Positions 42,234-51,148 of a stretch of 64,000 bases of DNA are shown piece after piece. This stretch comes from Roseateles terrae. GTDB lineage: Bacteria > Pseudomonadota > Gammaproteobacteria > Burkholderiales > Burkholderiaceae_C. A model generated the notes under the pieces. It saw only the letters and a list, made by a program, of their open reading frames with translations. It made no database searches and was not told where the DNA came from. The position numbers and the translations under genes were made by a program. How positions within the stretch are numbered: position 1 is the first letter of the stretch; each line of letters opens with the position of its first letter. The stretch covers positions 186,001-250,000 of the forward strand of contig NZ_JACHXO010000003.1 of NCBI RefSeq assembly GCF_014192155.1, read 5' to 3'.

Positions 42234-44894
42234 TCAGCGCCCGGTGGAAGGCCCGAAACGCGACGGCAGATACGAACGACGCGGCGGTGAGGGCCGGCGG
42301 TCGTCGTGCTCATGGTCGTCGCCGGCAAATCGGGTCTCCAGCGCTTCTTCCTCATCCGGCTGTTCGCCCTTCTTCAGCCGACGCGACGGTGTGCGCAGGC
42401 CCAGGGCCAGCGCCAGCATCGCGTAGAACAGGAAGCCGACGCGAGGCGCGTCGATGAGGCTGTCGAACAGCCCGACGATCATGAAGGCCGCCAGGGCGCC
42501 GGCCGTGGCTGGCGCCAGCGGATGCCGGCGCGCCGCCCCCAGCGTGCAGCGCCACAGCGCGCTGGCCACCAGGCCCAGCCACAGCCCCAGTCCCAGAACC
42601 CCCTGCGCGAACAGCACATGCAGCGGCAGGCTCTTTTCGTGGAAGGGCATGTGCACCCGGTCGCTGGAGAAGAACCAGCGGGCCATGCCCTGGCTGAAGT
42701 CGCCATTGCGCAGCAGGCTGCCGTGCTGGCTGTCGGCCATGTCCACCGAACGCAGCTCCACGAGCGACCCGCGCCAGTTCAGCGCGATGGCCGCCGTCAG
42801 CTGACGCGGCAGCCACCGGCTGCCGCCGAAGTCCTCCGGCGCCTTGCCCAGCGGCAGGCGCACCACCTGCCAGGCGCCGCCCTGCGGCTCCACCTCGACC
42901 TGACGGTCCAGGCAGCGCAGCGGGTAAAGCAGATGCTTCTCGCAGATCTCGACGCGCAGCTGGGTTTTCTGGCGCGTGCGCAGCACCACCGCTGCCGCAA
43001 CGTCACCGCCCACCGCGCTGACGCGCTGGCTGAGGCGGTACAGCTCACCGCTGCCCAGCGTGTGCAGGCCGCTGGTGAGCGTCACGGTGGGGGTGTTGAC
43101 GGCCGGGAAACCAGCGCTGTCCAGCGCGCCCGGCACTGCATCGGTCGAAGGCGAATTCCAGCGATGGTCCCCCACCCGTTCTTCAAAAGGTCCCTGATTT
43201 GCAAAGCTGGCCGGGAAGCGCCCGGTGCCCTGCCCCAGCAGCCACGCATCCATGCCCTTGAGCAGACTCAGGCTCAGGCTCCAGTGATGCAGACGTCCCT
43301 CCAGGTCCTGCTGACCGGTGGAGAGACGATGGCCGATGTAGCCGCCGCCGCCCAGCGAGGCCACCACGCCGCAGACCAGCAGGCAGGCGGTCCACAACAT
43401 GCCGCGCACCCGCCAGCTGGCTTCACGCACCGCATCGGCCGGGCGCACCGGCCATTGCAGCGCCAGCCAGGCCAGGCCGGCGAGCAGCAGCACCGCGCCG
43501 GTGGCGATGAGGTCCTTGCCTTCGCTCCACTGCGCGGCCACCAGCCAGGTCGCCGCCAGCGAGGACAGCCATCCGGTGGCGAGCAGGAAGGACTGACCGG
43601 GGCGCGACACCCCCTGGCGCCACAGTGCACACAGGCTCAGGGTGAACAGCCCCACCGCCAGCGCCACTGCGTAGGACAGCTTGGGCACCGCACCAATCAG
43701 CATGGCGCCGACCCCCGCCACGCCCAGCGCAATCAGCAGCGCGAGCGACAGGAAGGTGCGATGCTGGTTCACCGGCCAGGCGCCGCGCCGAGGTGGCATG
43801 GCCACCCACAGCCCGAGACTGGCGGCCAGACCGACCAGGGCGCGATACCCGCCAGCGCCAAACAGTACCCACGCCGCCACGCCGACCGCGGTCAGCACAG
43901 CGATCGAGGCTCGCAGCGGCAGCGCGGCATCTCCGGGCAACTGTCCCGGCGCGGGCACGCCGTCCTCGGACTGACCGTGCCGGCGTTGCACCGCCCACAG
44001 CAGCGCGCACAGGGCCAGGCCGACCGGCACCGCGAGATACACCCCGCGCGAGAAGGTGGTGAGGCAGGCATAAAAGCCCAGCAGCATCACGCCGAGGGCC
44101 GCCACAAAACGCCAGGGACGACGCTCGCAGAGCATCCACAGCAGCGCCATCGGCATGCTCAGCGCCAGGCAGCCGTCCAGTGCCGCACCGCCCACATGCA
44201 TCTCCCAGAACCAGGAGGTGGTGCGGTAGTCGGTGGAAAAGTCCAGCAGACCGGTGTAGATGAACCGTTCCCAGACGGCGCCCATCGAGGCAAAGATCAG
44301 CACCAGCACCCAGGCGCCCCGGCTGAGCCGCAGCACCGCGGCCGGCCGCAGGTCAGCCGCCCGCAGCCACAGCGGCAGCAGCAGCAGCACAAGGAACAGG
44401 CTCTTGCCCAGCCGCAGGCTGTTCATCGACTCCAGGTAACCCTGGTAGTAACCGAGCTGCAAACCGCCTGCGTGTTCCACGCCGCGCCAGATGGAAATCA
44501 GCATCGACAGGGTGAAGACCGCCAGCAGCACGCCCACCGCCGAGCGCCAGCGCAGCGCGCGATACCGCCAGGGCACCGGACGCCGAGTCGGCTCGGTGAT
44601 GGCCAGAGCCATGTAACCGCCGGCCGCCACCGCCAGCACCAAAAGATCCAGTTCTTCGAAGCTGATCCAGCCGGTCCAGGGCGCGAAGCCGATCAGCGGC
44701 ACGACCGCCGGCAGCAGCATCGGCAGCACCTGCCAGCCCAGGAAGCTCAGGGCTGCCACCACCGCCCACAGCGTCAGCATCAGCGGCGGCTCGACCGGAT
44801 AGTGGTGCACCAGCATCACCCCGAAGGTGCCGCAGGCCAGGGACGCGAACAGCGCCAGGACGGCCGAAGGCCGCAGGGGAATCATGAAGTTCAT
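42234..44894 (-). CDS. O-antigen ligase/polymerase-like membrane protein with inserted periplasmic domain
   Basis: An 886-residue protein with about fourteen hydrophobic segments in the first 570 residues, including the Wzy_C-like core (FYACLTTFSRGVYLAVPVGL). An extracytoplasmic region (about 575-765) follows with VEICEKHLLYPLRCLDRQVE and LLRNGDFSQGMARWFFSSD, resembling a carbohydrate-binding beta-sandwich. More membrane segments (about 775-850) and an acidic/basic tail come after. Family members polymerise or ligate O-antigen or exopolysaccharide units. The start at 44894 overlaps the stop of the YhhN gene (ATGA). No glycosyltransferase genes adjoin it, so its glycan is unknown. Confidence 0.85.
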   Translation of the reverse strand: MNFMIPLRPSAVLALFASLACGTFGVMLVHHYPVEPPLMLTLWAVVAALSFLGWQVLPMLLPAVVPLIGFAPWTGWISFEELDLLVLAVAAGGYMALAITEPTRRPVPWRYRALRWRSAVGVLLAVFTLSMLISIWRGVEHAGGLQLGYYQGYLESMNSLRLGKSLFLVLLLLPLWLRAADLRPAAVLRLSRGAWVLVLIFASMGAVWERFIYTGLLDFSTDYRTTSWFWEMHVGGAALDGCLALSMPMALLWMLCERRPWRFVAALGVMLLGFYACLTTFSRGVYLAVPVGLALCALLWAVQRRHGQSEDGVPAPGQLPGDAALPLRASIAVLTAVGVAAWVLFGAGGYRALVGLAASLGLWVAMPPRRGAWPVNQHRTFLSLALLIALGVAGVGAMLIGAVPKLSYAVALAVGLFTLSLCALWRQGVSRPGQSFLLATGWLSSLAATWLVAAQWSEGKDLIATGAVLLLAGLAWLALQWPVRPADAVREASWRVRGMLWTACLLVCGVVASLGGGGYIGHRLSTGQQDLEGRLHHWSLSLSLLKGMDAWLLGQGTGRFPASFANQGPFEERVGDHRWNSPSTDAVPGALDSAGFPAVNTPTVTLTSGLHTLGSGELYRLSQRVSAVGGDVAAAVVLRTRQKTQLRVEICEKHLLYPLRCLDRQVEVEPQGGAWQVVRLPLGKAPEDFGGSRWLPRQLTAAIALNWRGSLVELRSVDMADSQHGSLLRNGDFSQGMARWFFSSDRVHMPFHEKSLPLHVLFAQGVLGLGLWLGLVASALWRCTLGAARRHPLAPATAGALAAFMIVGLFDSLIDAPRVGFLFYAMLALALGLRTPSRRLKKGEQPDEEEALETRFAGDDHEHDDRRPSPPRRSYLPSRFGPSTGR

Positions 44895-45616
44895 GCAGCG
44901 CTCAATTCGCCTTGCCCGCCCAGACTCTGGGCCATGCACCATTGGGCCGGCCAATAACTGGCCAGCACCCACAGGCTCGCCTGCGACACCGGACCGGCGA
45001 ACCGATCAATGGCCAGCATGGCATCGGAAAACACAAACAGCGTCCCGCCCCAGGCGGCCCAGCGGGCGCGCAGCTCCCCCGGATCCCGTACGCTGTGACG
45101 CCACCAGGCCCAGGCCTGAGACGCCATCAAGGTCAGCGCCACGACATAGACAAGGACTGGCACCTGGAGCGCCGCCGGCACAAAGGCCCACAGCCGGCCC
45201 AGCACCATGGCCGCCACGATGCCGAACAGCAGGAAGGGCCAGCGCACCGCCGCAAAACGCACCCGCGAACAAAAGCCCAGGATGTAACAAACGTGCGCGA
45301 TGAGGAATCCCACAAGCCCGGGGAGGAACCCGGAAATCGGGAACAGCAGTGCAATATCACCGGCCAGCGAGAACATCAGGCCGGCCAGCAACCACCGTGT
45401 CAGGCGCGAGGGGCTGCCCCGGTCCGTGGGGCTGACCCCGCCGGCACCCCGGCGCCACGCATGCCAGATGATCAGCAAGGTGGTCAGCGGCTTGAAGACG
45501 AAGCCCCAGACCGCCGGCACCTGCGGCGGCTGTGACAGCGCCATGATGGCCAGGGCGGCGCTGATCAGGGTCAACAGGGGCAGGCTCAAAGAGGTCCGTT
45601 GGACGGCGGCGGTCAT
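44891..45616 (-). CDS. YhhN/TMEM86-family membrane protein (lysoplasmalogenase-like)
   Basis: A 241-residue protein from MTAAVQRTSL (an in-frame ATG at 45625 is also possible). About eight hydrophobic segments are present. The family signature is seen as FKPLTTLLIIWHAW, LLAGLMFSLAGDIALLF, GLVGFLIAHVCYILGF and GTLFVFSDAMLAIDRF, with the conserved Asp residues of the membrane hydrolase fold. Animal TMEM86 members hydrolyse lysoplasmalogens; bacterial substrates are not certain. It is coupled to the O-antigen-ligase-like gene by ATGA overlap. Confidence 0.88.
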   Translation of the reverse strand: MTAAVQRTSLSLPLLTLISAALAIMALSQPPQVPAVWGFVFKPLTTLLIIWHAWRRGAGGVSPTDRGSPSRLTRWLLAGLMFSLAGDIALLFPISGFLPGLVGFLIAHVCYILGFCSRVRFAAVRWPFLLFGIVAAMVLGRLWAFVPAALQVPVLVYVVALTLMASQAWAWWRHSVRDPGELRARWAAWGGTLFVFSDAMLAIDRFAGPVSQASLWVLASYWPAQWCMAQSLGGQGELSAA

Positions 45617-45710
45617 GTCCGGCATTTTGCCGTTTGCGACTGACAATCACCTCGGCGACAGGGGTCCTCCTGCAAGAACTTACATCCCTGCGTCGCAAGT
45701 GCGCCAAACG

Positions 45711-45808
45711 CCCGGGGTCTTCCGGTGCGCCCGGGGTCAGGTCTTCGCTCCGTCCGGGGTCAGGCTTTGGGTCGGGTCCTTGCGTCTGGCCCTGGGTCAG
45801 GTCCTAGG
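45711..45808. repeat. Degenerate GGGGTCAGG-type repeats downstream of rep
   Basis: Copies of (C)CCGGGGTC(AGGTCTT) recur at about 45711, 45730, 45754 and 45790 with 19-36 bp spacing, directly after the rep stop codon and before the YhhN gene start. GGGGTCAGG also occurs at 36788. Similar motifs are common in intergenic repeats linked to REP-associated transposases, but no transposase gene is present here. Confidence 0.65.
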
Positions 45809-47867
45809 ACTTGGCGTTGACCGCCGCAGCAGCTGCGGCCGATGCCGCCGCCTTGGCCGCCAGCTGCTCCCGCATGCGCTTGAGCTTTTCGCGGGGATCT
45901 TCCTTGATGCCGCTCTCATGAAGCTTCATCTCGGCAATGAAGCGGCTGGGCACGCCGATCACCGTCTCGCGGTTCTTCTTGCGCCGCCGCAGGGTGGACA
46001 CCGCCAGCGTCCGCCGCGCACGGGTAATGCCCACATACATGAGCCGCCTCTCTTCTTCCACACGGGCCGGGGTCATGTCCTCGTCTTCCGACTTGAAGGG
46101 CAGCAACCCTTCATTCACGCCGGCCAGGATCACATGCGGCCATTCCAGGCCCTTGGATGCGTGCAGCGTGGTGAGCACGACCTGGTCCTGCTCTTCCTTG
46201 CGCTCGGCCAGCGAGAGGATGACGCTGATGGTCTGCGCCACTTCAAGCAGCGTCTGGCGGGGACTCTCGGTGGTGATGCCGCCGTCGGTCGAGATCTCGC
46301 CGCCGCAGCGCTTGGCCACCCAGTCGACAAAGTCCAGCACGTTGCCCCAGCGGGCGGCCGCCACCTTTTCGTTCTCTTCGTTGTCCAGCAGGTGCTGCTC
46401 GTAGCCGATGTCCTTCAGCCACTCCAGCATCAGCGCCTTGCCTTCTTCCGCACCCACCGTGTGGCGGGCGCGATATTCGAGATCGACGATGTAGCGCCCG
46501 AATTCATGCAGGCCATGCAGCGCCTTGCTCGACAGCGTGGCCTTGAGCGACTCGGCAAACAGCGACTCGAACATCGACAGCTTCCACTTGGCGGAGAACT
46601 CGCTGAGGTGGCCCAGGGTCTGGTGGCCGATGCCGCGCTTGGGTGTGGTGACAGCCCGCAGGAATGCGGGATCGTCGTCCTGATTGACCAGCAGGCGCAA
46701 CCAGGCGCAGAGGTCCTTGATCTCCGACTTGTCGAAGAAGCTCTGGCCGCCGGAGACCTTGTAGGGAATCTCGGCCCGGCGCAGCGCCTGCTCGAACACC
46801 CGGGCCTGGTGATTGGCGCGGTAGAGAATGGCGAAGTCGGCGAATTTGGCGGTGGGATGCTGCGCCCGCAGCGACTGGATGCGCGCCACCGCGCGTTCGG
46901 CCTCGTGTTCTTCGCCGTCCGCCTCGATCAGCGTGATTGGGTCGCCTTCACCGAACTCGCTCCACAGGGTCTTGGGGAACAGCTTGGGATTGCTGCCGAT
47001 GACATTGTTGGCCGCCCGCAGGATGGCGCTGGTGGAGCGGTAGTTCTGCTCCAGCGGGATCACCTTGAGCTGCGGAAAGTCCACCGGCAGCTTCTTCAGG
47101 TTCTCGATGGTGGCGCCGCGCCAGCCGTAGATGCTTTGGTCGTCGTCGCCCACGGCGGTGAACATCGCCCGATCGCCCACCAGGCACTTCAGCAGTTCGT
47201 ACTGGACCGCGTTGGTGTCCTGGTATTCGTCCACCAGCACGTATTTCAGCGTTTCCTGCCATTTGCCGCGGGCTTCGTCATTCGTCTGCAGCAGCTTGAG
47301 CGGCAGACCGATGAGATCGTCGAAGTCCACCGCCTGGTAGGCGGTCAGCCGCTCCTGGTAACGCTGCATCACCACCGCGGCGGCGCGCTCCATGTCGTCC
47401 TTGGCATAGGCCAGGGCCTGCTGGGCGCTGAGATTCTGGTTCTTCCAGAGGGAGATGGTCCATTGCCAGCTCTTGGCCGTGGCGGCGTCGGTGGTACCGC
47501 CGGCATCCCGCAGCACCGAAAGCACGTCGTCCGAATCCAGGATGGAGAACTGCTCCTTGAGGCCCAGATGCCGTCCGTCCTCCCGCAGGATGCGCACGCC
47601 CAGCGAGTGGAAGGTGGAGATCACCAGTTCCTGCCCCGCCTTGTTGCCCACCATGTGCCGCGCCCGCTCCCGCATTTCCTGCGAGGCCTTGTTGGTGAAG
47701 GTGATGGCGGCAATGTTGCGGGGCCGGTATCCCTCCGACAGCAACTTGGCGATCTTCTGGGTGATCACCCGCGTCTTGCCTGACCCCGCGCCAGCGATGA
47801 CCAGGCAGGGGCCGGCCAGATGGTGCACGGCCGCCAGCTGGGCAGGGTTGAGCAGGAATTCGGACAT
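45804..47867 (-). CDS. rep: ATP-dependent DNA helicase Rep (UvrD/Rep family)
   Basis: A 687-residue superfamily 1A helicase that unwinds DNA 3'-5' and helps forks pass obstacles. All motifs are visible: LNPAQLAAVHH (Q motif), AGAGSGKTRVI (I), AITFTNKASQEM (Ia), YVLVDEYQDTN (II), VGDDDQSIYGWRGA (III), PLEQNYRST (IV), LTTLHASKGLEW (V) and EERRLMYVGITRAR (VI). Length and motif spacing fit Rep rather than UvrD (about 720). The C-terminal tail is Ala-rich and ends VNAKS. It ends at a GGGGTCAGG repeat array. Confidence 0.93.
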   Translation of the reverse strand: MSEFLLNPAQLAAVHHLAGPCLVIAGAGSGKTRVITQKIAKLLSEGYRPRNIAAITFTNKASQEMRERARHMVGNKAGQELVISTFHSLGVRILREDGRHLGLKEQFSILDSDDVLSVLRDAGGTTDAATAKSWQWTISLWKNQNLSAQQALAYAKDDMERAAAVVMQRYQERLTAYQAVDFDDLIGLPLKLLQTNDEARGKWQETLKYVLVDEYQDTNAVQYELLKCLVGDRAMFTAVGDDDQSIYGWRGATIENLKKLPVDFPQLKVIPLEQNYRSTSAILRAANNVIGSNPKLFPKTLWSEFGEGDPITLIEADGEEHEAERAVARIQSLRAQHPTAKFADFAILYRANHQARVFEQALRRAEIPYKVSGGQSFFDKSEIKDLCAWLRLLVNQDDDPAFLRAVTTPKRGIGHQTLGHLSEFSAKWKLSMFESLFAESLKATLSSKALHGLHEFGRYIVDLEYRARHTVGAEEGKALMLEWLKDIGYEQHLLDNEENEKVAAARWGNVLDFVDWVAKRCGGEISTDGGITTESPRQTLLEVAQTISVILSLAERKEEQDQVVLTTLHASKGLEWPHVILAGVNEGLLPFKSEDEDMTPARVEEERRLMYVGITRARRTLAVSTLRRRKKNRETVIGVPSRFIAEMKLHESGIKEDPREKLKRMREQLAAKAAASAAAAAAVNAKS

Positions 47868-47932
47868 GGTGAAAGCCTGGAGAAACGGACGACGGCGGGC
47901 CAGGGATGATACCGGGGGGTACAGTGCGGAGC

Positions 47933-48307
47933 ATGAACGTGACCTTTCTTCTTGCCAACGTCGTCACCGGTCTGGTGGCCCTGATCCATCTCTACATCCT
48001 CGTGCTGGAGATGTTTCTCTGGAACACGCCGAAGGGGCGCAAGGCCTTCGGCCTGACCCCCGAATTCGCGCAGGCGACCCAGGTGCTGGCGGCCAACCAG
48101 GGGCTCTACAACGGCTTCCTCGCGGCCGGCCTGATCTGGGGCCTGCTGCTGGGCAGCGCGGGATTGCCGGTCAAGCTCTTCTTCCTCGGATGTGTGGCGG
48201 TGGCCGGCGTCTACGGTGCGGCGACGGCCAGCCGCAAGATCCTCTACATCCAGGCCCTGCCGGCGGTCCTCGGTCTGGCGCTGTTCGGTGTGAGCGGCGC
48301 CCTCTGA
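47933..48307 (+). CDS. DUF1304 family small membrane protein
   Basis: A 124-residue inner-membrane protein with four hydrophobic segments. Family text is clear: VALIHLYILVLEMFLWNTPK, GRKAFGLTPEFAQATQVLAA and NQGLYNGFLAAGLIWG. The function of the family is unknown. It is divergent from rep with a 65-bp gap, so the two promoters share that space. Confidence 0.9.
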   Translation: MNVTFLLANVVTGLVALIHLYILVLEMFLWNTPKGRKAFGLTPEFAQATQVLAANQGLYNGFLAAGLIWGLLLGSAGLPVKLFFLGCVAVAGVYGAATASRKILYIQALPAVLGLALFGVSGAL

Positions 48308-48327
48308 GCGCTGACGCTGTCGAGGGA

Positions 48328-49149
48328 TCAGCCCGGCAGCGATACGCCCCAGCGGGCGGCCAGCCGCGCCAGCTCTCCGCTGGCGCGCAGCCGCTGCATG
48401 CCGGTGTCCACCAATGCCGCCCATTCGGCGCCTTCAGCGTCCAGGGTGAAGGCGAAGTGGCCACGAAGCCGCGCAAAGGGCGGCTGGCACATCACCACGC
48501 CTGCGCCCAGGCCCAGCTCCTGGACCACGGGCTCGGAATTGCGCTGATTGGCCGCAATCAGATCGAGCCGGCCCAAATGGAGCATCCGCAGCGCCGTGGG
48601 CAGGTCGCGCACCTGCGTCACCGTCAGATGCCGCCGGGCCTGCTCGAAGCGCTCGCCGTAGACCCACCCGTGCACGGTCCCGATCTGCAAGGTGCGCAGC
48701 GCATTGAAGTCGTCCCGCCAGAGATCGTGCTGGCCCGCCCGGGCGTAAAACACCATCGCGTCTTCGTAGAACGCCTGGCTCGAGAAGCGCATGCGCGCTT
48801 CCCGCTCCCGGGTGCGATAAGGCCCGACCAGGATCTGCGCACTGCCCTGTTCGATCATGGCCTGCGCCCGCAGCCAGGGGAAGAGCTCGTAGGTGGGCGC
48901 GATGCCGGCAGGCAGCAGCAGGGCATCGAGCAGATCGACAGCGAAGCCTTGCGGGCGCGTGGCCGATCCCGCACCGGGCACCGGTTCGAACAGCCGGGCG
49001 AAAACGGTGCCGGCCACCAGCGCCGGACGCTGGGCCCGCTGACTGCTCGCCAGATCGCCGACGGCGGCCAGGACCGGGCCTGCGGTGAGCTGGAGAAGGT
49101 GGCGGCGGCGCATCGGCATGTGGGTCGATGATAGGCGTGCCGTACGCAT
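48328..49149 (-). CDS. Periplasmic solute-binding protein (SBP_bac_3-like)
   Basis: A 273-residue exported protein. The start at 49149 (MRTARLSSTH) overlaps the upstream stop as TGATG; a later Met at 49113 (MRRRHLLQLT) gives a Tat-like signal peptide and is an alternative. The mature part resembles amino-acid-type binding proteins: GFAVDLLDALLLPAGI, YELFPWLRAQAMIEQGSA, YRTREREARMRFSSQAFYED, LRTLQIGTVHGWVYGERFEQ and DTGMQRLRASGELARLAARW. No ABC permease or ATPase genes adjoin it, so it may feed a distant transporter or a sensor. The ligand is unknown. Confidence 0.82.
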   Translation of the reverse strand: MRTARLSSTHMPMRRRHLLQLTAGPVLAAVGDLASSQRAQRPALVAGTVFARLFEPVPGAGSATRPQGFAVDLLDALLLPAGIAPTYELFPWLRAQAMIEQGSAQILVGPYRTREREARMRFSSQAFYEDAMVFYARAGQHDLWRDDFNALRTLQIGTVHGWVYGERFEQARRHLTVTQVRDLPTALRMLHLGRLDLIAANQRNSEPVVQELGLGAGVVMCQPPFARLRGHFAFTLDAEGAEWAALVDTGMQRLRASGELARLAARWGVSLPG

Positions 49150-49598
49150 CAAAGCAATGCAGGGCTCGGGGTGGGCACCAGCAAGGCGTCCTTCAGCGGA
49201 TCGCCCCGCCATGGGCTGCCGGTGGCGCCATGCACGGCGAAGGCCTGTGCCAGCACCGTCTGCACTTCGACCAGGTCCGGGCCGCTGAGGTCGGCGCCGA
49301 CCAGGAACACCCGCCGGTCGCCGATCCCGTGGGAGCGCAGGCCGTAAAGCCGGGGCCGCACCCGCACGCAGTAACGGTCGGCCAGGTCCTGGCCCAGAAG
49401 CGCCGGGAGCCGGACGAGGTAGTGGCCACGCCGCCGGTCCTGGGCCCACCAGCGGGGCAAGGCCCGGCCCTCCCGCGCAGCCGCCGCGCAGTGGGCCAGG
49501 GCCTGCCGCACCCACGGTGCGCATCGCTCATCCTGCTGCGCATCACGGTCGCATCGGGACCAGTCGCGGCCCGACATCGGTTTGATTCTGAACACCAT
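49149..49598 (-). CDS. Uncharacterised basic protein, 149 residues
   Basis: The ATG at 49598 (MVFRIKPMSG) has GGAG five bases upstream and is preferred over longer starts. The product is Arg- and Trp-containing, with WVRQALAHCAAAAREGRALP, HYLVRLPALLGQDLADRY and VRVRPRLYGLRSHGIGDRRV. There is no signal peptide or membrane segment. No family is recognised. It precedes the solute-binding protein with a 1-nt overlap, so the two are co-translated. Confidence 0.65.
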   Translation of the reverse strand: MVFRIKPMSGRDWSRCDRDAQQDERCAPWVRQALAHCAAAAREGRALPRWWAQDRRRGHYLVRLPALLGQDLADRYCVRVRPRLYGLRSHGIGDRRVFLVGADLSGPDLVEVQTVLAQAFAVHGATGSPWRGDPLKDALLVPTPSPALL

Positions 49599-49781
49599 GT
49601 TTTCTCCGTCGCCGGGGCCGGAACGGCCTCGATCCATCAGGAAAATCGTAGGTTCGAGGAAGGACCTCGCGCAATTCACCACTAGAGGCTGATCGACAGC
49701 CTGTCGGCACTAACAGGGATAGGGCAGTGCGCGGGTGGCGCGGCGGGTGTCAGATGACGATCACGGGCAGGCGCCCACGCA

Positions 49782-50978
49782 TCAATGCGAGCGGAGGAGC
49801 AGCCACACCAGCACGGCTGCAACGAGCAGCACGGCGACCGCGCCGGCGATGCGTTCCTTCACCGAGGCCGCAGGCGGCTTCAGCGGCAAATGGTCGGGCG
49901 CGTGGGCGCCCGGCTGTCCAGGCCCGTGCGAGGCCGCAGGGCTGACGGGGCCTGCACCGGAGGCAGGGGTCGCGGACATCCCTGGGGGCACTGACGATGC
50001 TCCCGGAGGACCGGTCCATGGCATCGGCGCCGACGCCCCCCCGGGCATCCGTGACGCTGCGCCGCCCGATGGCGCTGCGGTGGCTTCCAGCCATTCGCTG
50101 ACCGCCTGCGCCAGCACCCCACGGTCGGCAAAGGTCTGGCCATCGGTCATGGCCCGGTCCAGCAACCGGTCCAGGCTTTCCCGATGCGCCGCAGACAGTG
50201 ACAGCCACGACTGCAACGACGCCACCGGCGTGGCCGCCGTTTCGATCACCACCGGATCGACGCGCCCGTCCGCGCGAGCCTCTCCCGCGCCTTCGCGGCG
50301 CGGCAGCCGACCATTGATCAGCAGGCCCAGCAGCCGCCCCAGCGCATACGCCTCGCTGGCCGCATCTGGCCGCATGCCGGCCCGCTGCCGGGGATCGGCC
50401 AGCGGCTCGGCGGCGCGCACCAGCACATGCGGCGCCTGCGAACCGCGCGGGGCCAGGCCCTGCCCCAGCCAGCACAGCTGCTGCGACGGGCTCAGCCACA
50501 ACATGCCGGGATCCAGTTCATGCAGCACCAGCGCGCGGGCCTGGGCGGCATCCAGCATGGCCACCAGCTCCAGCAGCAGTTCCATGCGGCGGCGCAGCGG
50601 TAAGGCCATGGCGACCCGCATCAGCGGCGCGCCTTCCATTCCCGGCACCACCAGATAGGGACTGCCGGAAGGGCTGAGTCCGCAGTCCAGCGCCGCCCCG
50701 ACGCCGGGCACGCCCGCGCGCAGCAGGACGTCCGACTCTTCCGCAAAACGCATCAGCACCGCCTGGGCGTCGGCCTCGTTGCGATAGACGATCGCCATGC
50801 CAGACTCGCCGGCCGCCAGACCATGTTCCACCCGGAACCAGTGGCCGGAGCCGACCTCGAACAGGGGCGCCGTCACCCGCCAGACGCCCAGGCGCTCGCC
50901 CACCGCCGGCAGGGGCTGGGCGGCGCGCGGGGCGACCTCCGGGTGGGAGGCCCGGGAAGAGGGGGTGACGTCGGTCAT
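49782..50978 (-). CDS. Kinase-like membrane-anchored protein, probably a pseudokinase
   Basis: A 398-residue protein from MTDVTPSSRA (start at 51014 also possible). Residues about 20-300 follow the Ser/Thr kinase pattern: a lobe with GMAIVYRNEADAQAVLMRFA, then GVPGVGAALDCGLSPSGSPY, LVVPGMEGAPLMRV, and a catalytic-loop equivalent VLHELDPGMLWLS. The HRD aspartate is not present and the DFG region reads CWLGQGLA, so phosphotransfer is unlikely. A Pro/Gly/Ala-rich linker and one C-terminal membrane helix (AGAVAVLLVAAVLVWLLL) follow. It resembles kinase-like proteins in other Burkholderiales of unknown role. It is divergent from the S9 peptidase gene. Confidence 0.72.
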   Translation of the reverse strand: MTDVTPSSRASHPEVAPRAAQPLPAVGERLGVWRVTAPLFEVGSGHWFRVEHGLAAGESGMAIVYRNEADAQAVLMRFAEESDVLLRAGVPGVGAALDCGLSPSGSPYLVVPGMEGAPLMRVAMALPLRRRMELLLELVAMLDAAQARALVLHELDPGMLWLSPSQQLCWLGQGLAPRGSQAPHVLVRAAEPLADPRQRAGMRPDAASEAYALGRLLGLLINGRLPRREGAGEARADGRVDPVVIETAATPVASLQSWLSLSAAHRESLDRLLDRAMTDGQTFADRGVLAQAVSEWLEATAAPSGGAASRMPGGASAPMPWTGPPGASSVPPGMSATPASGAGPVSPAASHGPGQPGAHAPDHLPLKPPAASVKERIAGAVAVLLVAAVLVWLLLRSH

Positions 50979-51148
50979 GGGCGCCGATCCTAGCGCAGCG
51001 ATACTTGCGGTCATGCCCCCGTTTCGGGGCCTGCCGCCGCCCGTCAACGGCCGGCGCCGATTGCCACCGTTGCCGATGGGTCATGACCTTGCCTTGCCTG
51101 CCCGCTTCCGCTGCTGACGCTGCCGCTGACATTGCCACTGACGGCCAC

